Position numbers and translations under genes: made by a program. From Colletotrichum lupini (taxonomy: Eukaryota; Ascomycota; Sordariomycetes; Glomerellales; Glomerellaceae): DNA of 64,000 nt. The first letter of the stretch is position 1; each line of letters starts with the position of its first letter. The DNA is taken from positions 3,410,001 to 3,474,000 of the forward strand of contig NC_064677.1 in assembly GCF_023278565.1 (NCBI RefSeq), written 5' to 3'. The notes below the pieces were generated by a model, which worked only from the letters and a program-made list of their open reading frames with translations, was not told where the DNA came from and did no database searches. Of this stretch, positions 46,882 to 57,000 are shown one piece after another.

Positions 46882-47403
46882 TGCGATAACCTGCAAAAGC
46901 CGTCTGAAGAATAAGACTCGATGTTGCAGTTGATAAGCTTCCGATAGCGGGAAGGGGTCCCTGCAGGATCGGGGGAGTGTTCGTTCAGGGGCTGCATCGA
47001 GCTTAGGCGCTCTCCAACTGCAAGGATGGGCGCGGCGCCGGGGCACTCTCTGGGACTCTGGGACTCGCTGCAGGGATTATGCTCGGCGTCTGCTCTCGTC
47101 CCACCCGCCCGTACCAACTTGCTCACCTCGGCGATTGATGGAGTAAAAAAAAGACAAGAGCTTCACCTTTCACGCCTTACAAGGTAGCTCTAATACATCG
47201 TACCGGTAGGAAGCCCGCCCGGTGAAAATCGTACGATCTCACCAATCAAAAGTCTCAGACTTTTTCCGCTTCTGAATATCTTCAATTGCACCTCCCTTCA
47301 TCGCCTACATACGGGTCACTTTCACGGACCACAAAGGTCTCGACGTCATCGACTCTCTTCTCCGCAGACACAGACCGGCGCCCCGGTCGACAATGCCAGC
47401 AGG
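46882..47403. promoter_or_regulatory. Divergent promoter UREF / Rcf2-like gene
   Basis: 522 bases between outward-facing starts. TGATAAG near 46,930 fits the GATA-factor core used by AreA/NIT2 in nitrogen control, which would suit a urease gene, but such words are common. An upstream ATG at 47393 overlaps the downstream gene. Confidence 0.4.
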
Positions 47404-47425
47404 ATGGCGACGCACGACAAGATGA
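47393..47425 (+). promoter_or_regulatory. Upstream ORF overlapping the start of the Rcf2-like gene
   Basis: An ATG at 47393 with A at position -3 opens a 10-codon frame that ends at 47425, overlapping the main start (47404) in another frame. If it is in the mature leader, most scanning ribosomes would have to bypass it. A leader intron could also remove it. Confidence 0.5.
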
Positions 47426-47871
47426 AGAGCGCCGAGGCCGACGACGCCGCGTGGGAAGCTACGCGGGGAGCCTTTATCGGCGCCGCGAGATGGGGTCTCG
47501 GAGCCGCCGTCGTGGGCGCCTTTGCGTACAAGTTCTCGCCGCTGTACAAGGGCCTCACTATCCAGTTCAAGATGTAATACGTCACCTCACGCGACACTAC
47601 CCAAGTCCCCCTTATCCTTTCCCCCTTTTTCTCCTATCTCACTCGCTTGTTCATTCACTTCGTCTCGCAATTCTGGATGAAATGTGACTGACATAATCAC
47701 GGCAGTTATATGCAAATGTCGGCCATGGTGCTGGGAAGCATGCTGGAGGCGGACAACAGGTTACGAGAGTATGAGGCCCGCGTCAGATTGCAGAAGCGCA
47801 TTCTGAGGGACAGGGCTAAGTGGGAGAGATTTGAGCGGGAATTTTATGAGGATCCTAACGAGAAGAAATGA
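47404..47871 (+). CDS. Small mitochondrial membrane protein, Rcf2/HIG1-related (tentative)
   Basis: Two exons: 47404-47573 and 47706-47871, giving 111 residues. The sequence starts MATHDKMKSAEADDAAWEA, followed by a glycine-rich hydrophobic segment (RWGLGAAVVGAFAYKF, about 33-48), the motif SPLYKGLTIQFK, a second weakly hydrophobic stretch (MQMSAMVLGSMLEADNRL) and a charged tail with RLQKRILRDRAKWERFERE. The order (hairpin, 'SP..L T...K', acidic-D at the end of helix 2, basic tail) resembles the N-terminal part of yeast Rcf2, a respiratory supercomplex factor, and small conserved fungal relatives. I am sure it is a gene; the family assignment is inference. Confidence 0.6.
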
Positions 47872-48105
47872 ACGGTAACCATCACAGGCGACTGAAACCG
47901 AAATTGACACTCTCAATGGGACAAAAGTTGATCTCAAGCTGTATTTCATAGTATTGTATACCTAACATGGGACATTCAAATCCTTGACTTTTTGTTTTTC
48001 GAGCTACACAGAAAAGGTACCCCAGACCTGATTTAACCCCCAACGCCGGATCATGCAAGTCATTATGCCCCGCCAGCAGCGAGTCTTCTATCGGCTGCCA
48101 ATTCT

Positions 48106-49308
48106 TCATTTTGAGGGAGCCTCGAACCTCTTGGGGTCCATGTTGAGCTTGCAGAGCCTCGCAACGCAGCCGCTCAGCTGCAGCAGCGTCTGCACGCCCT
48201 CCAGAATCTTCATGTGCGTGAATCCAATCTCCTTGATGAACTCGAGCTTGGAATGCTCGCTCAGCGTCGGGATCGTCTTGGTGACCTTGAACATGGTGCT
48301 GATGATGTCGTGGCTCGAGTACCCCAGGTCCCAGAGCTCCCGCAGGCATTCGAGCGCCGAGTCGACATTGCCCTCGTAGCACGCCTTGAGCATCGCCTGG
48401 ACCTTGATCGGGTGCGGCGAGTCCACCACCTTGAAGACGTTGTCGCCCGACACGAAGCCGAAGCCGGCAAACGTCGACTGCAGGTTGTTGATGGCCTGAC
48501 GCATGTCGCCCTCGGCGCTGAAGACGAGTGCCGCGAGGCCGTCGTCGCTGTATTCCACCTTTTCAGCTTCAATGATTTGCAGCAGTCGCTTGACGACCTG
48601 CTCGTCGGTGAGTCGGGCGTAGCGGAGGATGGCGCATCGTGACTGCAGCGGTTCGATGATCTTGTTGGACTGGTTGCAGGCGAAGGCGAAGCGCGTCGTG
48701 TTGGAGTAGATTTCCATTGTCCGGCGGAGGGCCTGCTGAGCGCCTGATGTCATGCTGTCGGCCTCGTCGAGGATGACGAGCTTGTGGCGGCCTTGGGGCA
48801 GGGTGACCTTCTTCTGCGCGAAGCCCTTGATGCGGTTGCGAACGACGTCGATTCCTGTGCCTGAGCGTCAGTATTGGATGTGACACAGACAGAACACATC
48901 TGTTAACATTACCTCTCTCGTCGCTGGCGTTGAGCTCCAATACAGCCTCCTTGTATGTGTCTCCGAGCAATTGTCTCGCCAGGCAAAGCACACTGGTAGT
49001 CTTGCCGATACCAGGCATGCCCGAGATGATGACGTGCGGCATGTTTCCCTCCTTTGCAATGATCTTTAGGCGATCAATCGTCTCGGTGTTTCCGACAACG
49101 TCGTCAAGGAAGACTGGGCGGTACTTTTCGACCCTGAAGCACGCATATTAGCAGCTGGGTCGGAAAGCTGGGGGAAGTCTACAGTGACTGACCAGGGAAG
49201 CTCATAATTAGGAACGCCGTTTGACGCCGCAGTCAATGCCTTCTTGGCTGCGGACGTCGAAGACTCGCCAGCCTCCTCTGGCTTCGTGATCTGCTTCTGA
49301 GCGGGCAT
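48106..49308 (-). CDS. RFC4: Replication factor C subunit 4 (human RFC2 equivalent)
   Basis: Three exons: 49193-49308, 48913-49133 and 48106-48854, giving 361 residues. It starts [17 protein letters not shown], and the joins read LPW|VEKYRP and SDERG|IDVVRN. The last join requires the second of two close AG acceptors (CAGGCACAG) to keep SDERGIDVV. AAA+ clamp-loader motifs are Walker [10 protein letters not shown] (Lys83), Walker [10 protein letters not shown] (142-145) and the SRC motif LQSRCAIL, followed by the C-terminal collar domain. The match to yeast Rfc4 is strong ([32 protein letters not shown]). The five-subunit RFC loads PCNA at primer ends. There is a 36-residue N-terminal extension relative to yeast. 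Confidence 0.97.
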
Positions 49309-49692
49309 GGCGGCTTTTTCCTTTGGCTGGGATGTTGGGAGATGCAGATAGCAGATCGTCAAGTTGCTGGAGTTCTGTGCGGGCAGTGGGCAGAAGCACT
49401 TTACGCGATGCTCATCGAAAAGACGCGTCGGGTGCGGAACGCGCTAAGCTTCTCTGGGTCCACCCTTGTCTTCCTTGCCTGGTCTCCAGCACTCAACCTC
49501 ACCGACATCTCACAAACACCACTTGTCAGTCCTGAAAGTTTCCCCTCCCGACCTTCAATACGTAGACACGATTACAGTGTGTAGTCACGATTTTGTCGCA
49601 TCACGAAACCTTTTAGCGTATCTTCTCCAAAAAGTACTCGAAACATAAAGGCATTCAACTTTTTTTCATTGCATTTTGTTCATCCAAGGTAT
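49309..49692. other. Intergenic: RFC4 promoter and LSG1 3' flank
   Basis: 384 bases between two minus-strand genes. ACGCGT at about 49,423 (aagACGCGTcgg) matches the Mbp1/MBF cell-cycle core, which is known upstream of replication genes; a single copy is only suggestive. Confidence 0.45.
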
Positions 49693-51810
49693 CTAGTCAT
49701 CGTCTTCATCGGCCTTCTTCTTACCCTTCCTGGTCTTCGCACCTCCCTTGAAGTGCTTCTTTCCGGACGACAGCTTCACGTCTTTGGGGTCAACTCCGCT
49801 CTCCAGAGCAATCATCGCTCTTGCCTTTCTTCCACTCAAGTGCTTCTGCCCCTGCTCCGTGTACTTGTGGCTGAAGGGCATCTTAGTGTGACCGCCACTG
49901 CTGTTGGGGCCAAAGAAACCCTTGTCGATCTGCTTGGACTTAGGACCAGCCGGCAGAGCTGCTAGGTCTGAGGGAGCTATCGAAATATCGTCGTCCACAA
50001 TGGACATGGTGTCCATAGACGTGCTGAGGGCTCGACGGCGCTTCTCGGGCAGATGCGTCTCGTCATAGAGCTCTGCGTTGAACTCTGGGCCCTCGATTGT
50101 TCCTGGTGGCGGCTCACAGTACAGGAGCTTTCCGGCAACGTAATCTTTGAGGATGTAACGAGATGCTCTTGACTCGTCAGGCTGGCCCAATCCTTGGGTC
50201 TGGAAACCTCTAGCTCTGGCATATGCGCGGAGCAACTCCGGAGCCGTAGGAGTGCCAGTGCCTCCCTCTTCGATAGCGCGGGTCTTGATCTTGATTCCGT
50301 AGACGGCTTCCAAGAAGGACTTGGGTATCCTCCTGGTGACCAAGCCAGCCGGTCCTTGGAACTCTCGCAGTTGATCAATAGGCAACACACCGTTGCAGAC
50401 CAGGTCGGCTTTGGTGTTTGCGAAGTTGGGGTAGACCAAACCAGGGCAATCGCAGAGGACAACATTGTCGCTGAGGTGAATTGTCTGGAAGTGCTTGGTC
50501 TTTCCTGGTGTTGACGAAACTGACACCTTCTTGGCACCAATCAAGGCGTTGATGGTGGAAGACTTTCCGACGTTAGGGTATCCGACAAGACCAATCTGCA
50601 GCTTGTGGCCAGGCTCTGTTCATCCACCGTCAGTATCCAATCCAAATCACGTTTCGGGGGGGGGGGGGGGGGGTCGGGGGGGTCGTCATACCTGCGTTCT
50701 CGGGAGCATGGCTGAGGAAGATTTCCTCCAGCTCCTCCACCGTAAGAATCCTCGTATCTTCGTCATCAACGTCAGCCTCAGCCTCCGGCTGCGAAATCTC
50801 AGGCTGAGCAGTCTCTGCGCTGCCGTCCTCTTTGTCGTCCTTCTCTTCCTCGTTTTCATCCTCCTCTGAGCTCTCCTCCTTGGCGGATGCGGCATCCTTC
50901 GTGGCAGCGTTGGAGCTACTGCCAGCCTCAGGTTCTTCCTCCTCTGACTCGTCGTCGCTCTCCATGGCCTCAAGCAGTTCTTTCGCAAGATGCGCAGAGA
51001 AGAATCTGTACGCAATGCCGTTCTCCTTCAGGTACTTTGCCCACATCTTGCGCTGCTTCAGTGTGAGCATGTCGGCCTTGTTGATCAGCAGCAGGTTCTC
51101 CTTCTTCGAGTCGATGTCTTTGACGTAGTGCTCCAAATCCTCGGATCTGAAAAGCAAGGGGTTCCTAGCATCGACGATCTGAACAATCAAGTCTGATCGT
51201 TCAATGACACGCCAAAGCTGCCTCCACACCTCAAGGTTACGCTCGAACGGCGTCATGAGTAGATCGTTGTTCTCCTGAAGTTCGGCGAGGCCTCGTCTCC
51301 AGTCAAGGAAACTTTCCCTCTCCCGTCTGTCCAGCTCCTCCGGTGTGGTGGACGCATCCCACTTTGGTCTTCTTGGCACTGTCAAGCGTCCTCTGTGGGC
51401 TTTCTGCTTGCCAATGATGGCCCTTTCCTCTGCTCCAGAAAGAAGATACGGGTTCTTTTGGTCGGTGTGGATGATCTTGACGTTGTTCATTTTCTCCGCC
51501 GTAAAATCCGTGCCCGCCAGCTCTGCGGTCGCGAGGAACTCGTCAAGAGCGCCTTGCTCGGTAACTGATCGCATTTTGACCCATGATGCTTCTTGTCGCT
51601 CGTTCGTGAGGTACTAGCAAAGTGTGAGTGTTTTTTCTGGAAATATCGGGACAGAGAATTCCGGCGTTGCCTCATTACCTCTTCTCCTGTAGCGTGGTTC
51701 ACTCTGGTGATGGTACTCTTCTTCCTGTCTGCGCCACGACCCTTGCCAAAGCGATCGTTCATCAGGGCGTTGCCCAACCCTGCGGTCTTCTTGGATTTGG
51801 CGTGAACCAT
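49693..51810 (-). CDS. LSG1: Large-subunit GTPase 1 (Lsg1), circularly permuted GTPase
   Basis: Three exons: 51679-51810, 50692-51613 and 49693-50615, giving 658 residues. It starts MVHAKSKKTAGLGNALMNDR. The GTPase motifs come in permuted order: G4 NKAD in LLLINKADML, then an acidic insert (E/D/S-rich, about 265-325), then G1 GYPNVGKSS and G3 DCPG in VVLCDCPGLV. The C-terminus is basic (KKHFKGGAKTRKGKKK) with a short acidic end. In yeast Lsg1 acts in the cytoplasm to release the export adaptor Nmd3 from pre-60S subunits. Intron 2 (50616-50691) carries a long homopolymer (G on the plus strand, C in the transcript). It shares a 339-base divergent promoter with LTV1. Confidence 0.96.
50657..50682. 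repeat. Interrupted poly-G (poly-C in transcript) inside LSG1 intron 2
   Basis: A G run of about 17 bases, then TC, then seven more G bases, lying wholly within the intron. Confidence 0.85.
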
Positions 51811-52149
51811 TTTCGCGGTGATCTATCGTCTCTGTAGCCGCTACCTTGGAAAATAGGGTGAAAAATGCGCAGTGGAAAGAAACGACCCCCAAAGCTGCTT
51901 TGTGAATCAGAATGAGTAATAGTGGGAGCCGTCGCAAGTGCCCGCCTTGAAGAGAATAGCAGTGCCCCGCGACGATTAATCAGCGGGGCAAAAAAGTGAT
52001 TTTGGGCGTTTATCGATAAGAGATTTTTTTTGCGACCGCGGGGCTCCCATCTGTGCGTCCCACTGAATCTCTCCCTCTTGCGCACCCAACGAACGGTCAA
52101 TTCGACAAGCCCGGTATACTATTGCGCAAAACACTCCAAATCAGACAAA
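51811..52149. promoter_or_regulatory. Divergent promoter LSG1 / LTV1
   Basis: 339 bases between outward-facing starts of a 60S and a 40S maturation gene. Contains the inverted repeat at 51963-51990 and another GCGGGG at 52038-52043. Confidence 0.6.
51963..51990. promoter_or_regulatory. Inverted repeat TGCCCCGC...GCGGGGCA in the shared promoter
   Basis: Perfect 8-base arms (51963-51970 and 51983-51990) flank 12 bases containing the palindrome GATTAATC (51974-51981). The arms contain GCGGGG, which fits the SYGGRG core of CreA-type C2H2 regulators. Use as a binding site is inference. Confidence 0.5.
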
Positions 52150-53455
52150 ATGGCGAAGGGAAAGAAATTGTAAGTTTATGTGTACTTTTATGGTGTGAAA
52201 GCTGACATTTCTTTCCAGCGACAAGAAGAGTGCGCAGCACTTCACCCTCGTCCACCGACCGCAAAATGACCCCCTCATCCACGACGAAAATGCGCCCTCG
52301 ATGGTGCTCAACCCTGTGCCTCAGAAGGGTGGACCGTCGAAGAGCAAGCATCTGAGCGACCTTGCGTCTGAGTTCGGATCAGAAGCTGGAAGCATACGCG
52401 CAAACGAAGGAGAGGCGGCAGAATACGGCGTTTACTTTGATGACACTGAGTACGACTACATGCAGCATCTGCGCGGCTTGAACTCGGGGGGTGGTGAGGC
52501 TGTCTGGGTCGAGGCCTCTGGTGCGGCAAACAACGACAGGAAGGGAAAGCAGGCGCAATCACTTGAAGATGCACTGCGCCAGATGGATCTGGAGCACAAG
52601 AGCGAAGATCTGCTGGATCCCTCAGTCCTCCCCAACAGAAACCTGCCACGAACCAACTATGAGACACAGGTGGATATCCCCGATGCCATCGCTGGTTTTC
52701 AGCCCGATATGGACCCCCGCTTGAGGGAAGTGTTGGAGGCATTGGAGGACGACGCATATGTGGATGACGACGACGATATTTTCAAAGAGCTCTCCAAGGA
52801 CTCACGTGAAGTCGATCAGTACGAATTCGAGGATCAATACGGCTACGACGACGAAGATGAGGGCTGGGAATCAGACGACACCGCAAAGCCGAACAAGGAG
52901 TACAAGGACGGAGCAGTGCCGCAGCTGGTCCCTGTTGAGGGGGAGGCATTACCAGAACACCAGAACGAAGACTGGATGGAGGACTTTAAGCAGTTCAAGA
53001 AAGACCAAAAGGGCGGCAAGGTCCAGCCGGCCAAAGACACGCCGTCCGAGTTGCAGTCCTCCATTTGGACCACGACAACGATGGGTGGCCGGAAGAAGAA
53101 GAGAAAGGGTGCATTGACCAACCCCTCTGCCTTCTCCATGACCTCGTCAGCCATGGTCAGGACGGAGCAACTCACCCTTCTGGATGCCAGATTCGACAAG
53201 ATTGAGGAGGAGTACACAAATGAGATAGGCGACGATATGGCATCTGTCTCAGAAGTATCAACGGCAACCAGTGTGACCGGACCCACCAGAGGCGACTTTG
53301 ACAGTATCATGGATGATTTCCTGGGCAGCTACACCAAGCCTGGAAAACGCACAAACAAGAAGAACCGGCCGCAGACTGGCCTTGAGCAACTGGACGAGAT
53401 CAGGCAGGGTCTTGGCCCAGCTCGGTTCCGTTCACTAAACACCAAGAGGGTTTAG
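52150..53455 (+). CDS. LTV1: Ltv1, 40S ribosomal subunit maturation factor
   Basis: Two exons: 52150-52169 and 52219-53455, giving 418 residues. The first exon encodes MAKGKK plus two bases; splicing gives MAKGKKFDKKSAQHFTLVHR, the conserved Ltv1 start. Further marks are GVYFDDTEYDYMQHLR, PDMDPRLREVLEALEDDAYV followed by an acidic DDDDD run, EDWMEDFKQFK, DARFDKIEEEY and a C-terminal basic part ending FRSLNTKRV. Ltv1 binds the head of the pre-40S particle with Enp1 and Rps3 and leaves after phosphorylation by casein kinase 1. The start used is the ATG in the small first exon; a frame beginning at 52,301 would miss the conserved N-terminus. Confidence 0.95.
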
Positions 53456-54018
53456 GTCTGTTTGCGCCTAGATATAGAAGCATTCGGCGCAGCCTAGATT
53501 CCGGTCATCGAGATACCCTCACTGAGCGCCAGGTTGCATGAGATCTGCGCCCCATAGTGTTATGATAAACAAGTTGATGTTATATGAACCACCGTTTCCT
53601 TAAACATGATTTGGGATTTACCACATGCTGAATTCCTGGAGTCTCTAGACTGATGATGTTGTGTTCAGTGATTCACATTTGTTGCTTCCATCAACGGAAT
53701 AATTCTTTGTCGCTAGAGAGATTTGTCGATACTTCCCTTGTGGAAGGAACACCCCAAAGTGTCTGTGAAGAATGTTCCTGCCGTTAGAGAACCCTGAGAG
53801 GTTCAACGCAAACAAAGAGGGCGTGCCTTTATCTCTCACACACCCCTCACTCAGTGGAATGCAGCTGTGGGCCATAGCTTTGCTGGCTTTAAACGCCGCT
53901 AAACGCGATACGCGCCGAAAAAAACGCGGCAAACGCAGACCAGCTCCATCCTAGTTCTCCACTTGGTTCTTGTCTGCCTCGTAGTTTCCTTCTTGGAGTT
54001 TCCTTTCGCGAACCCGAC
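53456..54018. other. Intergenic: LTV1 3' flank and SAC3 promoter
   Basis: 563 bases between two plus-strand genes. Around 53,890-53,935 an AAACGCGG-like word repeats (aaacgccgctaaacgcgat...aaacgcggcaaacgc). No gene seen. Confidence 0.5.
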
Positions 54019-57000
54019 ATGACGTCGGTTTCTTTCCCTCCCAGCAGACCCGACAGGAAGCTATCGCCATTCGGAGGCACATTGACCGGTGGCTTTGGAA
54101 GTCAGCCTGACGCGAGCAAAAACGTTTTCGGCCTCAATGGGGCGGGTGCCGGCGGTGGGCAGCGGTCGACACGCAACTTAAATAACCAGCCTCCCGATAT
54201 GACGACTCCTGCGACAAAGCGGAAGGGCGTCAACCCGTTCGATGGCGCCAGCTCAGACGATAATCGACGACGAAAAAACACGAAGGGAGATTCACAAGGC
54301 GACTGGAAGAAGAAGGGTCCCAAGTCGCAAGGCGCGAAGCCAAATGGCGCGAAGGCGCCGAAAGGGTTTGGAACCGCCCAGTCGCGCGGTGGTTTCGGCA
54401 CCCAAAACAACAACAATCACAGCTCGGGATCTACCGACTACGAAACGGACGACGCGAACGGCGAATTGAATGGTGACGGCACTGCGTACTCCGACAAAAT
54501 CTTCTCGCAACTACGACAGGATGGAATCGCACCACCAAAATGGCCGTCCGATCCAGGAAATACGTCGTCCAAGGCCGCGATGGCCAAGTTCAGGGAAGAA
54601 TACAAGACATATCGCGATCGGGCTAGGACGTCACTGATGCGCGCCGGCTTGATTGACGACCCCGATAAGCCGAAGCGGTTAGAAGACGCGATTGACTTCA
54701 AAGGCATCTGCGACGCGATGTGCCCCGACTTCGAGAAGATTACTCGCATCACCGAATTCGACGTTCAGTCCGCCGAAAAGGACCCCCGAACGACTTTTGC
54801 CAATACATCAAAGATGGTTAAGAAGCTGGCGCGTTCCGCAGCTGGCCAGGAGGCTCCGCTACCAATGGATGTCAGATCCACAGCCGCCCTCAGAAGGACG
54901 CTCGACTACCTCATCGACGACCTCTTACCGATCGACGACAAGCTACCCTCTTCGCATGGTTTTCTGTGGGATAGAACACGTGCGATTCGCAGGGACTTCA
55001 TCTTTCATTCGACAATGTCTCCCGAGGAGATGAAGGACCAGGTTTACTGTCTCGAGACAATTGCCAGGTTTCACGTTACAGCTTTACATTTGCTTTCTCA
55101 GGAAGGATTTGCGCCAGAAGACTTCTCTGAACAACAAGAAATTGAGCAACTGGGGAAGGCATTGCTTTCGCTTATGTTTGCTTACGACGATTGCAAGCCG
55201 CAAGGCGTTGTTTGCGAAAACGAGGCCGAGTTCAGGGCGTATCATTTGCTTTTCAGCGCAAATACTCCCAATATCCTCGATAATGTGCAAAAGGAATGGG
55301 GAGACTCTCGCTTCTGGACCGAATCCGATACCATCAGAACAGCTGTCTCACTTGTCGAGAGTCTGCAGAGCGCAGAGGACTTCCACGGCCCCTTGGGCTC
55401 GGGCCCGTCCATGGCAACATCGGGTGCACACCTCACTTACTTTAGAATCCTCCAAAGCCGAGAAGTGTCTTATACAATGGCATGTTTTGCGGAGATTCAC
55501 TTAGGTCAGCTGCGCCGCTCAGTTCTTCGCTCTTTGAAGAAGGCGTACACCAGACCGCGACACGGGGCGAAAGATATTACGCCCTCTTCGCTAAACCGAT
55601 TTCTTCACTTCGACACAGAAAACCAGGCGATTGAGTTTGTCGAGCAGCATGGTCTCAGCTTCTCAAATGGACAAGGACCAGCGGGCGAACCCATACGATA
55701 TCTGGATACCTCACAACGCATGACATGGCCGAGAATCCATCACAGTTTCTCTCAGAGATTGGTTGAGAGAAAACGAGGCTCCCGTAGTCTTCCTGAGATC
55801 ATCCACCGCACAATTGCCGACGAATCCACGGGCGCTGGCCAGCAGGCTCCTACAGGATTTTCGACGGGGCCAGCTTCATTCAAGTCGCCTCCACAGCAGG
55901 CTCCTTTTGGAAGCCACTCAACAACGAACGCAGACTCTCCTTTTTTCAAGTTGCCTTCTTTGGCACCCCAAGGAGGCACCTCGACGGGACTCACGGGTAC
56001 GCCGTCTTTCGACAAAGGTAAAGAATCTTCCATACACTACCCATGTCGTTGTAGCCTCTTGCCTACCAGCACCGTTGTCGACGTCAAATTCATTGCGACT
56101 CTCCTCCGCCGGACCATTTCTCTTCAGTCAAGATCGAACGTCACAGTGCCAGATTTCAGACGTGGCAATACTTGGTGCGGCTGATCAACTAGCAGCCGTT
56201 TCAGAGGTTGAGAAGCGCTCAAACAGTCATCGCAATCAGGACGAGATGACTAGCAATGAATTGTCAATGGCACAAAAAGAAGAGGGTAGGCATAGCCAAG
56301 CCGGATATCTGCTAACATTGTGTCCCACAGCAACTGAAGGCCACAAGCCTACCTCGACGAATTCCAGCCCATTTGGAAACCCTTTCTCAACAGCTCCATC
56401 ACCATTCACTGGTGCATCCTCTGTTCAACAAGGCGGCTCGGCCTCGTCATCGTCATCAACAGCAACGCCGGCTCTGAATCCATTTGCCGCGAAGACAAGC
56501 CCTTTAAGCAAGCCAAACGCGGCAGCCGAGAGCGCGACGCCTAGTAGCAACCCTTTCGGGTTGTCAAATCAACCAAATGGCACTTCCCAGCCCAAAGCTC
56601 CGAGTATCCCGGCATTCTCTTCTCCGGCCTTCGGCAGCGGCGCACAACCCAAAGCACAGGAGCAAGCGCAGCCAGCTACCTCGACAGATGGCTCTCCGGC
56701 CATCACCGTCACTCCGCCCACACCAAAGTTCCCATTGCCAACGTCAGCGACAGCCGCAGAGTCGTCAACGCCTTTCAAATTCTCATCAAATACTGGCGTG
56801 CAGTCCGCGACTCCGAACGCTCCTAGCAGCCCTTTCCAGCCAACTCCGAAATCATCTGCGACACCACAGCTACCCTCCTTCTCGGCAGGCGCGGCGGCTC
56901 CCGCTCAGCCGGCAAAGCCCTTTACAACATTTCAACCTCCACCGAATCAGCCTCCCAGCCTTGCTCCTACCACGGCAGCTCCATCCGTTCTCTCCGGGTC

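Noticed and set aside
55763..56204. Upstream part of the second SAC3 frame
   Set aside because: It overlaps exon 1 in another frame; only the sequence after 56330 (and perhaps 56160 or 56205-56285) is coding in that frame.
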